DNA of 64,000 nucleotides from CAWCKS01 sp963763485. Lineage in GTDB: Bacteria; Pseudomonadota; Alphaproteobacteria; Rhizobiales; Xanthobacteraceae. The position numbers and the translations under genes were made by a program. The DNA is taken from positions 620,001 to 684,000 of the forward strand of contig CAVXOW010000005.1 of NCBI GenBank assembly GCA_963763485.1, given 5' to 3'. Below, piece by piece: positions 26,475 through 35,582 of the stretch. How positions within the stretch are numbered: the first letter of the stretch is position 1; the number at the start of each line of letters is the position of its first letter. Under the pieces are notes generated by a model. That model did no database searches, was not told the DNA's origin, and saw only the letters and a list, made by a program, of their open reading frames with translations.

Positions 26475-27518
26475 GTGCTGACATCGATCAAGCGAATTGC
26501 CGCCGCCGCGCTGTTTGCTCTCGCCGCTGCGCCGGCGTCCGCCGAAACGACCATCACCTTTGCCGGCTACACCGGCCTGTTCCAGGACCTCTACACCAAG
26601 GCGGTGATCGAGCCGTTCATGAAGGCCAACCCCGACATCAAGGTGGTCTACTACGCGCCCGGCAATTCCGCCGCAATCCTCGGCGCGTTGCGCGCGCAGA
26701 AGAGCGCGCCGCAGATCGACGTTGCAATGATGGATATCTCCATTGCCAAGGCGGGCTCCGACGAAGGCCTGTTCGATCCGATCGACGAGGCGGTGACGCC
26801 ACATATCAAGGATCTCTACCCGCAGGCGCTCATGCCGGGCGCGAACCTCGCCGGAATGACCTTCGACAGCCTCGATCTCGTCTACGACAAGACCGTGTTG
26901 AAAACGCCGCCGACGTCGTGGCGCGCACTGTGGGACCCAGCTCTCGACCACAAGGTCGCCTTGACCGCGGCGCCCGACATTCTCGGCCTCGCGCTCACAG
27001 TGGTGCTCGAGAAGATGGCGGGAGGCACCGACTGGAATCATAATCTCGACAAGGGCCTGAAGGAGATGGAAACGCTGGCGCCCCATGTCCTGACGTGGGA
27101 TCCCAAGCCGAGCCTTTGGGAGATGATCATGGCGCAGGGCGCGGCGATCAGCGTTGGCTACAACGCACGCTCGCAGGTGTTCGGCGATCAGCCGGGCAGC
27201 GTGCTCGCCGCCGTTATCCCCGACGAGGGCACGCTGTTCCAGATCAACGCGGTGACGCTGATCAAGAACGCGCCGAACTCGGCCGCGGCTAAAAAGTTCG
27301 TCGACTACATGCTGAGTCCGGTCGCGCAAAAGGCATTCGCGGAAACCATGTTCTACGGACCAACCAACAAGCAGGTGCAGCTGTCGCCAGCGGTGGCAAA
27401 GCGGATTTCGCCGGCTGACATGAGCAAGGTGATGAATGTCGACTGGCTCGAGCTTGCAAAAATCCGCGACAAGATCACCCAGGACTGGCGCCGGCAGATC
27501 ATTCCGCTCAGTCGCTGA
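26475..27518 (+). CDS. ABC importer periplasmic binding protein (PotD/AfuA-like)
   Basis: 347 residues. The signal peptide ends near ALAAAPASAE (about residue 23), followed by a family-1/polyamine-type binding fold (TITFAGYTGLFQDLYTKAV, LVYDKTVLKTPPTSW, IPDEGTLFQINAVTLIKNAP). The GTG at 26475 is chosen because it places the signal peptide at the start and has GGGGGA seven bases upstream. It begins a four-gene importer operon with the ATPase and two permeases. The substrate is unknown; the neighbouring enzymes suggest a small organic acid or amine. Confidence 0.9.
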   Translation: MLTSIKRIAAAALFALAAAPASAETTITFAGYTGLFQDLYTKAVIEPFMKANPDIKVVYYAPGNSAAILGALRAQKSAPQIDVAMMDISIAKAGSDEGLFDPIDEAVTPHIKDLYPQALMPGANLAGMTFDSLDLVYDKTVLKTPPTSWRALWDPALDHKVALTAAPDILGLALTVVLEKMAGGTDWNHNLDKGLKEMETLAPHVLTWDPKPSLWEMIMAQGAAISVGYNARSQVFGDQPGSVLAAVIPDEGTLFQINAVTLIKNAPNSAAAKKFVDYMLSPVAQKAFAETMFYGPTNKQVQLSPAVAKRISPADMSKVMNVDWLELAKIRDKITQDWRRQIIPLSR

Positions 27519-27532
27519 TCGCTGTTGCGCGC

Positions 27533-28636
27533 ATGACGAGCGAGACGATGCCCGGCGGCGGCGATCCGGACGCGGCATTCCTGTCGCTGCGAAACCTGTC
27601 CAAGCGCTATTCTGACGCGACCGCCGTCCAGGACCTGTCGCTCGATGTCCGCCGCGGCGAGCTGGTGGCGCTGCTCGGGCCGTCGGGCTGCGGCAAGACC
27701 ACGACGCTGCGCATGATTGCGGGGCTCGCCGCGGCGACTACCGGGCGGGTCATCGTCCGCGGCCGTGATGTGACGATCGAGCCACCGTACCGGCGCGACA
27801 TGGGGCTTGTGTTCCAGAGCTACGCGCTGTTTCCGCATATGACGGTCGCCGGCAACGTCGCGTTCGGGCTGGAGATGCGCAAGCTTGCCAGGACAGAACG
27901 CGAGCAGCGCGTCACTGATGCGATCGGCCTCGTGCGCCTCGAGGGTCTCGCGCGGCGCTATCCGCGCGAGCTGTCGGGCGGGCAGCAGCAGCGCGTCGCG
28001 CTTGCCCGCGCGCTGGTGATCCAGCCGCAGATCCTGCTGTTCGACGAGCCGCTGTCCAATCTCGATGCCAAGCTGCGCAACGAGATGCGCTCGGAAATCC
28101 GCGACATCCAGCGCCGCCTTGGCATCACCGCACTGTTCGTCACCCACGATCAGACCGAGGCGCTCGCGATGTGCGACAAGGTCGCGGTTATGAATGCCGG
28201 CCGGCTCGAACAGTACGGCACGCCGGTCGAGCTGTACGAACACCCGGCGAATCCATTCGTGGCGTCGTTCGTCGGACGCAGCAATCGATTTCCCGGTGTC
28301 GCGGAGGGCAGCGTGGTGCGCGTCGGAGCGCACGCGCTCCGCGTCAACAACAGCATGCAGGGCAATGTCGACGTCATGGTCCGGCCGCATCGTATCCGCA
28401 TCGGCGCCAATGCGGCGGACGCGCCCGAAAGCCTCAACCACCTTGCCGGCGTGATCAGGCGCGTCACCTATGTCGGCGACCTCATCGAGTACGAGATCGA
28501 TATCGACGGGCTGACCTGCACCGTCGAACAGCCGACCACGACGGCGCGTCCGGCCGATGCAACCGGCTCGACCGTCAATCTGTCCTGGCGTGTCGAGGAC
28601 ACGCTGGTGTTCCCCCGTGCGGGCGTTGCGACATGA
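27533..28636 (+). CDS. ABC importer ATPase (PotA/UgpC-like)
   Basis: 367 residues. Walker A GPSGCGKTT (about residue 46), the ABC signature LSGGQQQR, Walker B ILLFDEPLSNLD and the switch His in FVTHDQTEALA are all intact. A C-terminal TOBE domain (about 245-360) is typical of polyamine, iron and sugar importers and often binds regulators. The start lies 15 bp after the binding-protein stop, and the end overlaps the first permease start by four bases (ATGA), so translation is coupled. Confidence 0.95.
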   Translation: MTSETMPGGGDPDAAFLSLRNLSKRYSDATAVQDLSLDVRRGELVALLGPSGCGKTTTLRMIAGLAAATTGRVIVRGRDVTIEPPYRRDMGLVFQSYALFPHMTVAGNVAFGLEMRKLARTEREQRVTDAIGLVRLEGLARRYPRELSGGQQQRVALARALVIQPQILLFDEPLSNLDAKLRNEMRSEIRDIQRRLGITALFVTHDQTEALAMCDKVAVMNAGRLEQYGTPVELYEHPANPFVASFVGRSNRFPGVAEGSVVRVGAHALRVNNSMQGNVDVMVRPHRIRIGANAADAPESLNHLAGVIRRVTYVGDLIEYEIDIDGLTCTVEQPTTTARPADATGSTVNLSWRVEDTLVFPRAGVAT

Positions 28637-29520
28637 CCGCGGCATCGACGCCAGCACCAGGCGCCCCTGACCAACCGAACCGGTTCGGCGTCGCGATCGC
28701 CCTGCTGGTGCCGATCGTGTTGATCGACACCGCCGTGTTCGTTGCGCCGATCATCAACCTCTTGCGCATCTCGTTCAACGAGGCCCTGCCGGGCGGCGGC
28801 ATCGGGCCGAATTTCACATGGGAGAACTGGGTCAAGCTCGCGCAGGATAGCTACTATCTCGAGATCGTGCTGCGCACCGTCGGCATCAGCTTGCTGATCA
28901 CGCTGCTGACGCTCGTGTGTTCCTATCCGATCGCCCTTTATCTGCATCGCTCAAGCGGCACCTGGCGAACGTTTCTGTTCGTGCTCGTGATCTCGCCGCT
29001 GCTCACCTCCGCGGTGGTCCGCACCTATGGCTGGATCGCCGTGCTTGCGGACAATGGATTGATCAACAATGCCCTGGCGCTGCTCGGCACCAAAGCACCG
29101 GTCCGGCTGCTCTACAACATGACCGGCATCGTGATCGGCCTGACCGAGATCCTGATGCCCTACATGATCCTGTCGCTGCTTGCCGGCTTTGGCCGGCTCG
29201 ATCCGCGCTGCGAGGAGGCGGCGCTCACCCTTGGCGCCCGACCCTGGCGGGTGTTCTGGCGCATCGTCGTGCCGCTGACCGCACCGGGCATCGCGCTCGG
29301 TTGTCTGTTGTGCTTCGTGCTCTCGGTGTCGTCGTTCATTACGCCGCGCCTGCTCGGCGGCGGCCGGGTGTTCCTGCTGGCAACCGAGATCTACGACGAG
29401 GCCATCGTGACGCTGAACTGGCCGGGTGCCGCGACGCTGTCGATTCTCGTACTCGTCATCTTCGGCCTCGCGCTTGCGGTCTACACCCGCGCGCTGCGCT
29501 CGCTGGCGGTCGAGGGCTAG
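28633..29520 (+). CDS. ABC importer permease 1 (PotB-like)
   Basis: 295 residues, six membrane segments, with the EAA coupling loop EEAALTLGARPWRVFWRIVV at about residue 195 that contacts the ATPase. The ATG at 28633 overlaps the ATPase stop codon. Downstream, the second permease starts two bases after this stop, so the operon is tightly packed. Confidence 0.93.
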   Translation: MTAASTPAPGAPDQPNRFGVAIALLVPIVLIDTAVFVAPIINLLRISFNEALPGGGIGPNFTWENWVKLAQDSYYLEIVLRTVGISLLITLLTLVCSYPIALYLHRSSGTWRTFLFVLVISPLLTSAVVRTYGWIAVLADNGLINNALALLGTKAPVRLLYNMTGIVIGLTEILMPYMILSLLAGFGRLDPRCEEAALTLGARPWRVFWRIVVPLTAPGIALGCLLCFVLSVSSFITPRLLGGGRVFLLATEIYDEAIVTLNWPGAATLSILVLVIFGLALAVYTRALRSLAVEG

Positions 29521-29522
29521 CG

Positions 29523-30314
29523 ATGGAAAACAACGTCCGCCTGCCTCTGAAAATCGTCGTTGCAATCCTCTTTGTGTTCCTGCTGGCGCCGGTGCTGGTC
29601 GTGGTCCCGCTTGCGTTCAGCGGCGAGACCACGCTGCGCTTTCCGCCGTCGAGCTACAGCCTGCGCTGGTACGGCGAGTTTTTCGGCAATGCGCGCATGC
29701 TCGCCGGATTGCGTGCCAGCGCGCTGCTCGGCGTACTCGTTACCGCGGTCACGCTGCTGGTGGCGCTGCCCGCAGCCTACGTCATCGTGCGGTTGAAGAG
29801 CGCCACAACCGAAATCCTCTACAACATCTTCACCGCGCCGCTGCTGCTGCCGACCATCGTGCTTGGCCTGGCGATCCTGATCAGCTTTGCCGCGACCGGG
29901 CTGCTCGGCAGCTATACCGCCATTGCCCTCGGGCATCTGGTCCTGACCCTGCCTTACGCGTTGCGGATCCTTGCGACCGCGCTCGGTGGCGTGCCGCTGA
30001 TGCTGGAAGAAGCCGCCGCCACGCTCGGCGCGACGCCGCTCACGGTGTTTCGCCGTGTGACATTGCCGTTGCTCGCGCCCGGCCTGCTGTCGGCCGCGGC
30101 ATTGAGCTTTCTGGTGTCGTTCGACGAGATCGTGATCACGCTGTTCCTTGCTGGTCCGCGCGTGACAACGTTGCCGGTCGAGATGTTTCGGCGGCTCGAC
30201 AGCCGGTCCGATCCAATGATTGCCGCTGTTTCCGTCATCATGATCATGCTGACGCTCGGCGTGGTGCTGATCGTGCAGCGGACCGTTGGCCTGACCAGGG
30301 GCTTCGTAAGGTAG
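29523..30314 (+). CDS. ABC importer permease 2 (PotC-like)
   Basis: 263 residues, six membrane segments, with the EAA loop EEAAATLGATPLTVFRRVTL at about 160. It forms the membrane pore with permease 1. The ATG at 29523 directly follows the permease 1 stop codon. It is the last gene of the importer operon. Confidence 0.93.
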   Translation: MENNVRLPLKIVVAILFVFLLAPVLVVVPLAFSGETTLRFPPSSYSLRWYGEFFGNARMLAGLRASALLGVLVTAVTLLVALPAAYVIVRLKSATTEILYNIFTAPLLLPTIVLGLAILISFAATGLLGSYTAIALGHLVLTLPYALRILATALGGVPLMLEEAAATLGATPLTVFRRVTLPLLAPGLLSAAALSFLVSFDEIVITLFLAGPRVTTLPVEMFRRLDSRSDPMIAAVSVIMIMLTLGVVLIVQRTVGLTRGFVR

Positions 30315-30479
30315 CGTTGGTCGGGCGGGGCCGGCTATGCGTCGCACAACTGTCATCGAGTTGGCTTGGCCGGACCGGAAGTTGACGTCTCGCGAAAACT
30401 ACGCGGCGAAGGCTTAGAACCTTTTTACCTCCTCCGGCTACTCATGAGCGGAAAGCCATGCTTGCTGGAGGAAAATGCC

Positions 30480-30839
30480 ATGAAGACCCTTGGTCTTTCT
30501 GTTGCCGCCGCAGCTCTTTGTCTGGCCTCGGCGGTCCCCGCGAACGCAGCGATGCGGTTCGACGGGGCCTGGAATTTGAAGTTCGTGACCCAGCGCGGGT
30601 CGTGCGATACCTACAATTTTACGGTGAACGTCAATAACGGCGTTGTTACGCATCCAAATCTCGTCCGTTTCCACGGTCGCGTGGCAAATTCGGGCGCGGT
30701 GAATGCCTCCGTCGCCGTGATGGACAAGTTCGCCTCAGGCTCGGGCAAGCTCGCGAGTTCGACCGGCCGTGGCACCTGGAGCGGCTATGCCGGTCAGGAT
30801 CGCTGCGGCGGCTACTGGACCGCGGAGAAAGCGAATTGA
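30480..30839 (+). CDS. Small secreted protein of unknown function
   Basis: 119 residues. A clear signal peptide (MKTLGLSVAAAALCLASAVP, cleavage near ANAA) precedes a mature domain of about 95 residues with two Cys (GSCDTYNF and QDRCGGYW) that could form one disulfide, and beta-rich spacing (FNLK, FTVNVNNGVV, GRGTWSGY). The ATG at 30480 has GGAGG nearby; the longer frame upstream is non-coding. No known family is recognised. Confidence 0.75.
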   Translation: MKTLGLSVAAAALCLASAVPANAAMRFDGAWNLKFVTQRGSCDTYNFTVNVNNGVVTHPNLVRFHGRVANSGAVNASVAVMDKFASGSGKLASSTGRGTWSGYAGQDRCGGYWTAEKAN

Positions 30840-30979
30840 TTGATTGATCGGCCGAAGGGCGCGATCTCATCCGAATGGCCGAGCTGACGAGGCTCGGCCA
30901 GGTCTTGTACTGCATCTCGCATTGCATCTCTCATCGGCATCAATAGACTTCTCCGGAAATTCTTTCCGGTTGAGAGATC

Positions 30980-32260
30980 ATGCAGCATCAAAACCTCGAT
31001 ATTCCCGCCGACGTCACGGCGACACTGGTCGATCCGCGCGCCTACGCCGACGATCGTATTCATGACGCTTATCGCTGGCTGCGGGCCAACAACCCGCTCG
31101 GCATCGCCCGGCCCGAAGGCTATGATCCATTCTGGGTCGTCACGCGGCATGCCGACATTCTCAATGTCAGCCGGCAGAACGATCTGTTCCACAACGCCGA
31201 TCGCCCGACCACGCTGACCACCAAGGAGCTGGAAGCGCGAGCGCGAAAGCTCACGGGCAAGCCGAACCTGGTGCGCTCGCTGGTGCAGATGGACGCGCCG
31301 GATCATCCGAAATACCGCGCGTTGACGCAGGGCTGGTTCATGCCAGCCAATCTGACCAAGTTCGAGGCCCGGGTTCGCAGCATTGCGAAGCATGCGGTGG
31401 AAAAGATGCTCGCCTGCGGAGGTCGTTGCGACTTCGTCACCGATGTGGCGCTCGGCTATCCCCTGCACGTCATCATGGAAATCCTCGGCGTGCCGGAGAG
31501 CGACGAGCCGCGCATGCTGAAACTGACGCAGGAGCTGTTCGGGCCGCAGGATCCCGATGTATCGCGGGCGCGCGAGACGCTGACGCCGGAGCAGTTCGGC
31601 GCCATGATCATGGCGATCGTGAACGATTTTGGGGCGTATTTCGGCCGGATCACTGCTGAGCGCCGGTTAAACCCGCGCGACGATCTGGCGACCGTGATCG
31701 CCAACGCCAAGGTCAACGGCGATTACCTGCCCGAGCACGACATCACGAGCTACTACATGATCGTCGCCACCGCAGGCCACGACACCACTTCGTCCTCGAC
31801 CGCCGGCGCGATCTGGGCGCTGGCGCAGGACGCGAACGAGTTCGCCAAGGTCAAGGCCAACCCGGAGCTCATTCCCGGCCTGGTCGATGAGGCCATCCGC
31901 TGGATGACGCCGGTCAAGCATTTCATGCGCTCGGCAACTGCGGATACCGAGCTCGGCGGCCGCAGGATCGCAAAAGGCGACTGGCTGATGCTGTGCTACG
32001 CGTCAGGTAACCGCGACGAGACGGTGTTCGACGATCCGTTCGTGTTCCGCAGCGACCGCAAGCCGAACCGTCATCTCGCCTTCGGCTATGGCGCGCACCT
32101 GTGCCTCGGCCAGTATCTTGCCAAAATGGAGATGCGCATCCTGTTCGAGGAGCTGCTGCCGCGACTGAAGTCGGTCGCCCTCGACGGCGAGATGAAGATG
32201 ACGCAGGCCACCTTCGTCAACGGCCCGAAGAAGCTGCCGGTCCGGTTCGAGGTGAATTGA
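30980..32260 (+). CDS. Cytochrome P450
   Basis: 426 residues, soluble class I bacterial type. The I-helix oxygen-activation motif is TAGHDTTSSS (about residue 265), the K-helix ExxR is EAIR, and the heme-thiolate loop is FGYGAHLCLGQYLAKME with Cys at about 376. It should hydroxylate a hydrophobic or aromatic substrate with electrons from a ferredoxin and reductase, neither of which is adjacent. The start at 30980 is preceded by GAGAG. It follows the importer operon on the same strand but with its own 140-bp gap. Confidence 0.95.
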   Translation: MQHQNLDIPADVTATLVDPRAYADDRIHDAYRWLRANNPLGIARPEGYDPFWVVTRHADILNVSRQNDLFHNADRPTTLTTKELEARARKLTGKPNLVRSLVQMDAPDHPKYRALTQGWFMPANLTKFEARVRSIAKHAVEKMLACGGRCDFVTDVALGYPLHVIMEILGVPESDEPRMLKLTQELFGPQDPDVSRARETLTPEQFGAMIMAIVNDFGAYFGRITAERRLNPRDDLATVIANAKVNGDYLPEHDITSYYMIVATAGHDTTSSSTAGAIWALAQDANEFAKVKANPELIPGLVDEAIRWMTPVKHFMRSATADTELGGRRIAKGDWLMLCYASGNRDETVFDDPFVFRSDRKPNRHLAFGYGAHLCLGQYLAKMEMRILFEELLPRLKSVALDGEMKMTQATFVNGPKKLPVRFEVN

Positions 32261-32273
32261 GCGACGTCCGCGA

Positions 32274-32675
32274 TCAAGGTGTGACGATCAGGCCATACGC
32301 GAGCACAGCGATGGCGCACGTCAAGAGCACGGCGCCGACCGTCGTGATGGTCGTTCCGACCGAACTCTGGTTCGGCTGTCCGACCATCATGTGGACGAAG
32401 AAGCCGCCGGATTGCGCGAGGATGCCCACGGCCAGCACCGCGCAACCCGCGGTCTTGATCGCGAATGACAGCGACGTTGCGTCCATGAAGGTATCGTACA
32501 GCAGCGCCATCACCAGCAGCACGCCGGCGTGGGCGTGACCGGCGCGAAACCAGCCCACCTGAAATGGCGTGAGGACATTGCCGCGGTTGAGCAGCCTGAG
32601 CAGCGAATAGCCGCCATACATCACCGTCGGCAGCGAGATCCAGGTGACAATGATCCAGGGCCGCAATCCATTCAT
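32274..32675 (-). CDS. Small four-helix membrane protein, unknown function
   Basis: 133 residues with four hydrophobic segments and a GHAHAGVLL motif in the second segment (His pair within the membrane). The ATG at 32673-32675 is preferred over the one five codons upstream, because GGAG from that upstream ATG region lies at the right distance. The GHAHAG feature is reminiscent of heme- or metal-binding membrane proteins, but this is not established. The 3' end abuts the P450 stop, converging with 13 bp between. Confidence 0.65.
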   Translation of the reverse strand: MNGLRPWIIVTWISLPTVMYGGYSLLRLLNRGNVLTPFQVGWFRAGHAHAGVLLVMALLYDTFMDATSLSFAIKTAGCAVLAVGILAQSGGFFVHMMVGQPNQSSVGTTITTVGAVLLTCAIAVLAYGLIVTP

Positions 32676-32734
32676 TGTTGCAATCTCCATTTCTCAAACC
32701 GATTTTGGGAGCAGTCACCCGCGTGCGGGCCGCA

Positions 32735-33136
32735 TCATGGCGCGGTCGCGGCTTTCGCAACAGTCGCCAGCATGCCTTGCATCGCCGTGACAGTGCCGGC
32801 GGCGTCTGCTCCTATTCTGTGGCGGGCCGCGATCCAGGCCGGATCGTTGTAGGACAGCCAGGTCGCCCCGCTGTCATCCTGCCAGACCAGCGCTTTCAGT
32901 GGCAGATCGATGCCGATGCTCTGGTTGGCCTGCATCAAGGGCGTGCCCCCTTTGGCATTGCCGAAGATGATGAGCGCGGTCGGCCGGAGCGAGAGACCGG
33001 CTGCGGTCGCGCCTGCGGCATGGTCGATGGTCGCGAAGACGGTCAGCCCCTTGGCCCTGACAGCGGCATCGAAACGATCCATGGTCTCTTGCGGACCAAA
33101 GCTGCTCCTGATCGTGATCAACCCTTCCGTGGCCAT
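32735..33136 (-). CDS. DUF302-family protein
   Basis: 133 residues. The DUF302 core is visible: MDRFDAAVRAKGLTVFATIDHAAGA, then TALIIFGNAKGGTPLM and LPLKALVWQDDSGATWLSYNDP. Family members are small beta-alpha proteins of unknown function, often near redox or detoxification genes. It has no signal peptide. It is on the same strand as the four-helix membrane protein and 59 bp before it, so the two may form an operon. Confidence 0.85.
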   Translation of the reverse strand: MATEGLITIRSSFGPQETMDRFDAAVRAKGLTVFATIDHAAGATAAGLSLRPTALIIFGNAKGGTPLMQANQSIGIDLPLKALVWQDDSGATWLSYNDPAWIAARHRIGADAAGTVTAMQGMLATVAKAATAP

Positions 33137-33307
33137 GACTTGGATCCCCCACAGCTGAAGCCGGGCACCGATATTTGCGCGGGCCAGGCGCAGTCACGCT
33201 AACCCTTCAGCAACCATGTCGTCCGGCGTTTTTACGAAGTCCTCACGGCTTCGTGTATTTATGTCGCCCTCTGATACCAGCTGCATTTCGTTGCGGGGCG
33301 CTTCGTC

Positions 33308-33760
33308 ATGTCTCAATCGCTCATCCTGCCTGCCACCACCGACGTCGAACTGCGCTCGGCGCCGATCGAGCCGTCGTGGATCATCGAGGGTCATCCGATG
33401 GCGCGCAACGCGCTGTTGTCGCGCAGCGAAGATGGCACCGCCTCGACCATCGTGTGGGAATGCACCGAAGGCAAATTCAACTGGTACTACGACATCGACG
33501 AGACCATCCACATCCTGGAAGGCTCAATCGTGCTCGAGAGCGACACCATGAAGCCGACGCAATTCGGTCCGGGAGATGTGGTGTTCTTCAAGAAGGGCGC
33601 GCACGCCAAGTGGCACGTGCAGGGCAGAGTGCGCAAGCTCGCGTTCTGCCGCGCCACCCAGCCGAAGCTGGTCGGGCTTGGGCTGCGTGTGCTGAACAAG
33701 CTGCAGCGCATGCTCTTGCCGGCGGCACAGCCGTCGGGCTCGCTGCTCGACGCGCGGTAA
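33308..33760 (+). CDS. Cupin-domain protein (DUF861/Cupin_3)
   Basis: 150 residues. The cupin core spans about 35-115: WECTEGKFNWYYDIDETIHILEGSIVL, then QFGPGDVVFFKKGAHAKWHV. This spacing and the single DETIHILEG motif match the Cupin_3 (ureidoglycine aminohydrolase-like) group, which binds one metal through His and Glu. The substrate is unknown. The ATG at 33308 has no strong ribosome site. It is a single gene. Confidence 0.85.
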   Translation: MSQSLILPATTDVELRSAPIEPSWIIEGHPMARNALLSRSEDGTASTIVWECTEGKFNWYYDIDETIHILEGSIVLESDTMKPTQFGPGDVVFFKKGAHAKWHVQGRVRKLAFCRATQPKLVGLGLRVLNKLQRMLLPAAQPSGSLLDAR

Positions 33761-33789
33761 GTTTTTCGCGGCCGAAAGCGTTTCTCAAC

Positions 33790-33934
33790 ACCGCTCGTCC
33801 CCGCGGACGCGGGGACCCAGTCTTTGCCAAACAGTCGACGCTCTTATCCAGCGCCGGATTCCCGCTTCTGCCGGATCGTCAGCCTGCAGAGTTTCGACGC
33901 ATCGATCCACGTACTGGTCAAGTGATCGGAAGGT
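33790..33934. repeat. Interspersed hairpin gctcgtccccgcggacgcggggaccc
   Basis: At 33793-33822 the same hairpin unit as at 12491 and 38043 occurs, followed by cagtctttgccaaacagtcg. The rest of the gap to 33934 shows no gene. Confidence 0.5.
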
Positions 33935-34900
33935 CTACTGCCAATTATAAATTACCGATCTCCACTCCGTGCCCGGCGGCCACGTCAGGAAAATCGTATG
34001 CTGACGGCGGTTCCTGAATAGAGCGAACTCGCTCGGCCGCCTCTCCAATCGCGGCCACGGAAGAGGACCTTGCTTGATGTCGTCGAATAACGCTTCCATC
34101 GTGAAGCCGAGTAACGAGACCATAGCACCGACGAAAACCCGGTCGTTGTCGACGCAGAGCGGAGCCGTTCCAACGCTGTCCTGAAAATCGATTTTGGTGC
34201 CTGACACATGAAAATACAGGCCCGCCCGCTCATCCCAATCACGTTGAAACAGTGCGCGCCTCGCCTTTTCGAGGTTGATGCTGTGCGTCTCAGACAGCTT
34301 GACGCCTCCCTTAGCCGCAACGGAATAGTAGATTCCGCATGCCACCTTCACCATCCACAATTCCAGCGCTGCGCCATCGACAAGATGATAGATCGGCTTA
34401 CGAGAAACAGTATTTCGACTGAGATCGTTCACCGCTTCTCGCAGAACAGAAAAAAAGTGGGCCGCCTCCGCGTCCAATGGCGATAGCGCTGCATTGTGTC
34501 GTTCGCACAGAATTTTTGCCGTCAGGTTTGCAGTCGTAAGTCTGCGCAATTCCCCAGCCCTGAGCCATGGCATGCCGGAGACCTGCAGTCCCATGCCAGG
34601 CTGATTGAGCCATGGCATGCCAGGGACCTGTAGCGGTGTGCCAAGCTGATTAAGAACAGCCTCCGACATGTAATGCTCACGCGAAATTTTCTCGGAGCAG
34701 TCACACGTATCGCGCAAGTAGCAGCCGGGATGAGCAAAGCCGGTAGGCTTGCCGGGGGGCTTCAACGGCGGAAGATGCTTCCGAGGGCGTTGATCGATAG
34801 GGTCGAGGTGGCACTCCGCAAAGGCTTTTCCGCTCCCGCAGAGACACGGGCGGTCGGGGTAAATAACGTTTGTTTTGCCTCGCATCTCGTCGTGACCCAA
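33935..34900 (-). CDS. SEC-C motif protein with a possible HNH-like zinc region
   Basis: 321 residues. The N-terminus holds a SEC-C metal-binding motif, CLCGSGKAFAECH (residues about 19-31). At about 60-145, CYLRDTCDCSEKISREHYMS and, after a linker, LCERHNAALSPLD resemble the Cys/His spacing and HN/LS-D features of HNH-type nuclease domains. Between them a direct repeat, LQVPGMPWL / LQVSGMPWL, occurs. The rest is an uncharacterised mixed domain. Base composition is more AT-rich than its neighbours, suggesting transfer. The function is unknown; a nuclease or DNA-associated role is an inference. Confidence 0.7.
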   Translation of the reverse strand: MGHDEMRGKTNVIYPDRPCLCGSGKAFAECHLDPIDQRPRKHLPPLKPPGKPTGFAHPGCYLRDTCDCSEKISREHYMSEAVLNQLGTPLQVPGMPWLNQPGMGLQVSGMPWLRAGELRRLTTANLTAKILCERHNAALSPLDAEAAHFFSVLREAVNDLSRNTVSRKPIYHLVDGAALELWMVKVACGIYYSVAAKGGVKLSETHSINLEKARRALFQRDWDERAGLYFHVSGTKIDFQDSVGTAPLCVDNDRVFVGAMVSLLGFTMEALFDDIKQGPLPWPRLERRPSEFALFRNRRQHTIFLTWPPGTEWRSVIYNWQ

Positions 34901-34960
34901 TGTGCCGGTTCGGGCATCGTCTTATAATTCCGACTTGAGTGATTCGCGGAGGCAATCGCA

Positions 34961-35251
34961 ATGCCCAAACTGATCAGCGGCGGCATGGCAGTTGCTGTTC
35001 TCATCGCAACATGGCCGTACGCAGCCATCGCGCCTTGCGATCTCGCCAGCCATGCGACTGTCCTGACGTGCAGCGTGGGACCACCAGAGCTAGCGCACGG
35101 GCCTGAGCACGATCAGCCCGATCCGGTTCAGTATTCTGTCCTGACGGCGGGAGCCACAGCGACCGGGACAGTGGCCTCGACAGCGCGCTTTTTCGGTTTT
35201 GCCGAAACTGGTGAGGCGGCCGGTTTCAACCAAGCCCCGTTCTTCGGTTAG
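34961..35251 (+). CDS. Small predicted secreted protein, unknown function
   Basis: 96 residues. A hydrophobic start (MPKLISGGMAVAVLIATWPY) could be a signal peptide, followed by a mature region with two Cys and a Gly/Ala-rich tail. The ATG is preceded by GCGGAGG. It is divergent from the SEC-C gene (60 bp between starts), so the two may share a control region. No family is recognised. Confidence 0.5.
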   Translation: MPKLISGGMAVAVLIATWPYAAIAPCDLASHATVLTCSVGPPELAHGPEHDQPDPVQYSVLTAGATATGTVASTARFFGFAETGEAAGFNQAPFFG

Positions 35252-35510
35252 CAGCTACACCGAAGCAAATTCATTTACCCATGGACAGCTGCTAAGCGAA
35301 AGTCCCGCGCGCTGCGATACCTCGCGCCCCTCGAACCGCACGCCACGAATGCGTCGGGGCCGCGCCGTGTAAGTTGGCCCGTGCCCCTGGCGACCTGACC
35401 AAAGCGTTCCGCACGACGCCGTGATGTCCGATAACTGGAGCGCTGAATTTGACGATCCAATTCCGCTGCCCGGTGGCGCAACGTTTCGATTGATCGCTTG
35501 CGTCGGTGGT
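35252..35510. other. Intergenic region without a recognised gene
   Basis: About 260 bp after the small secreted protein gene. Short open frames exist but lack ribosome sites and sense. The right part runs into the palindromic repeat at 35511. Confidence 0.4.
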
Positions 35511-35565
35511 TACTGGATGCCTATGGCGAAGCAATTGCTTCGCCAGACTTGAAGCGGGGCATGAC
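35511..35565. repeat. 55-bp dispersed repeat, exact inverted copy of 41498-41552
   Basis: The 55 bases from tactggatgc to ggggcatgac are an exact reverse complement of 41498-41552. The core is the perfect palindrome GGCGAAGCAATTGCTTCGCC (35525-35544), also found at 12568-12587. Confidence 0.75.
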
Positions 35566-35582
35566 GGCTGAGTGTGAAGTCG

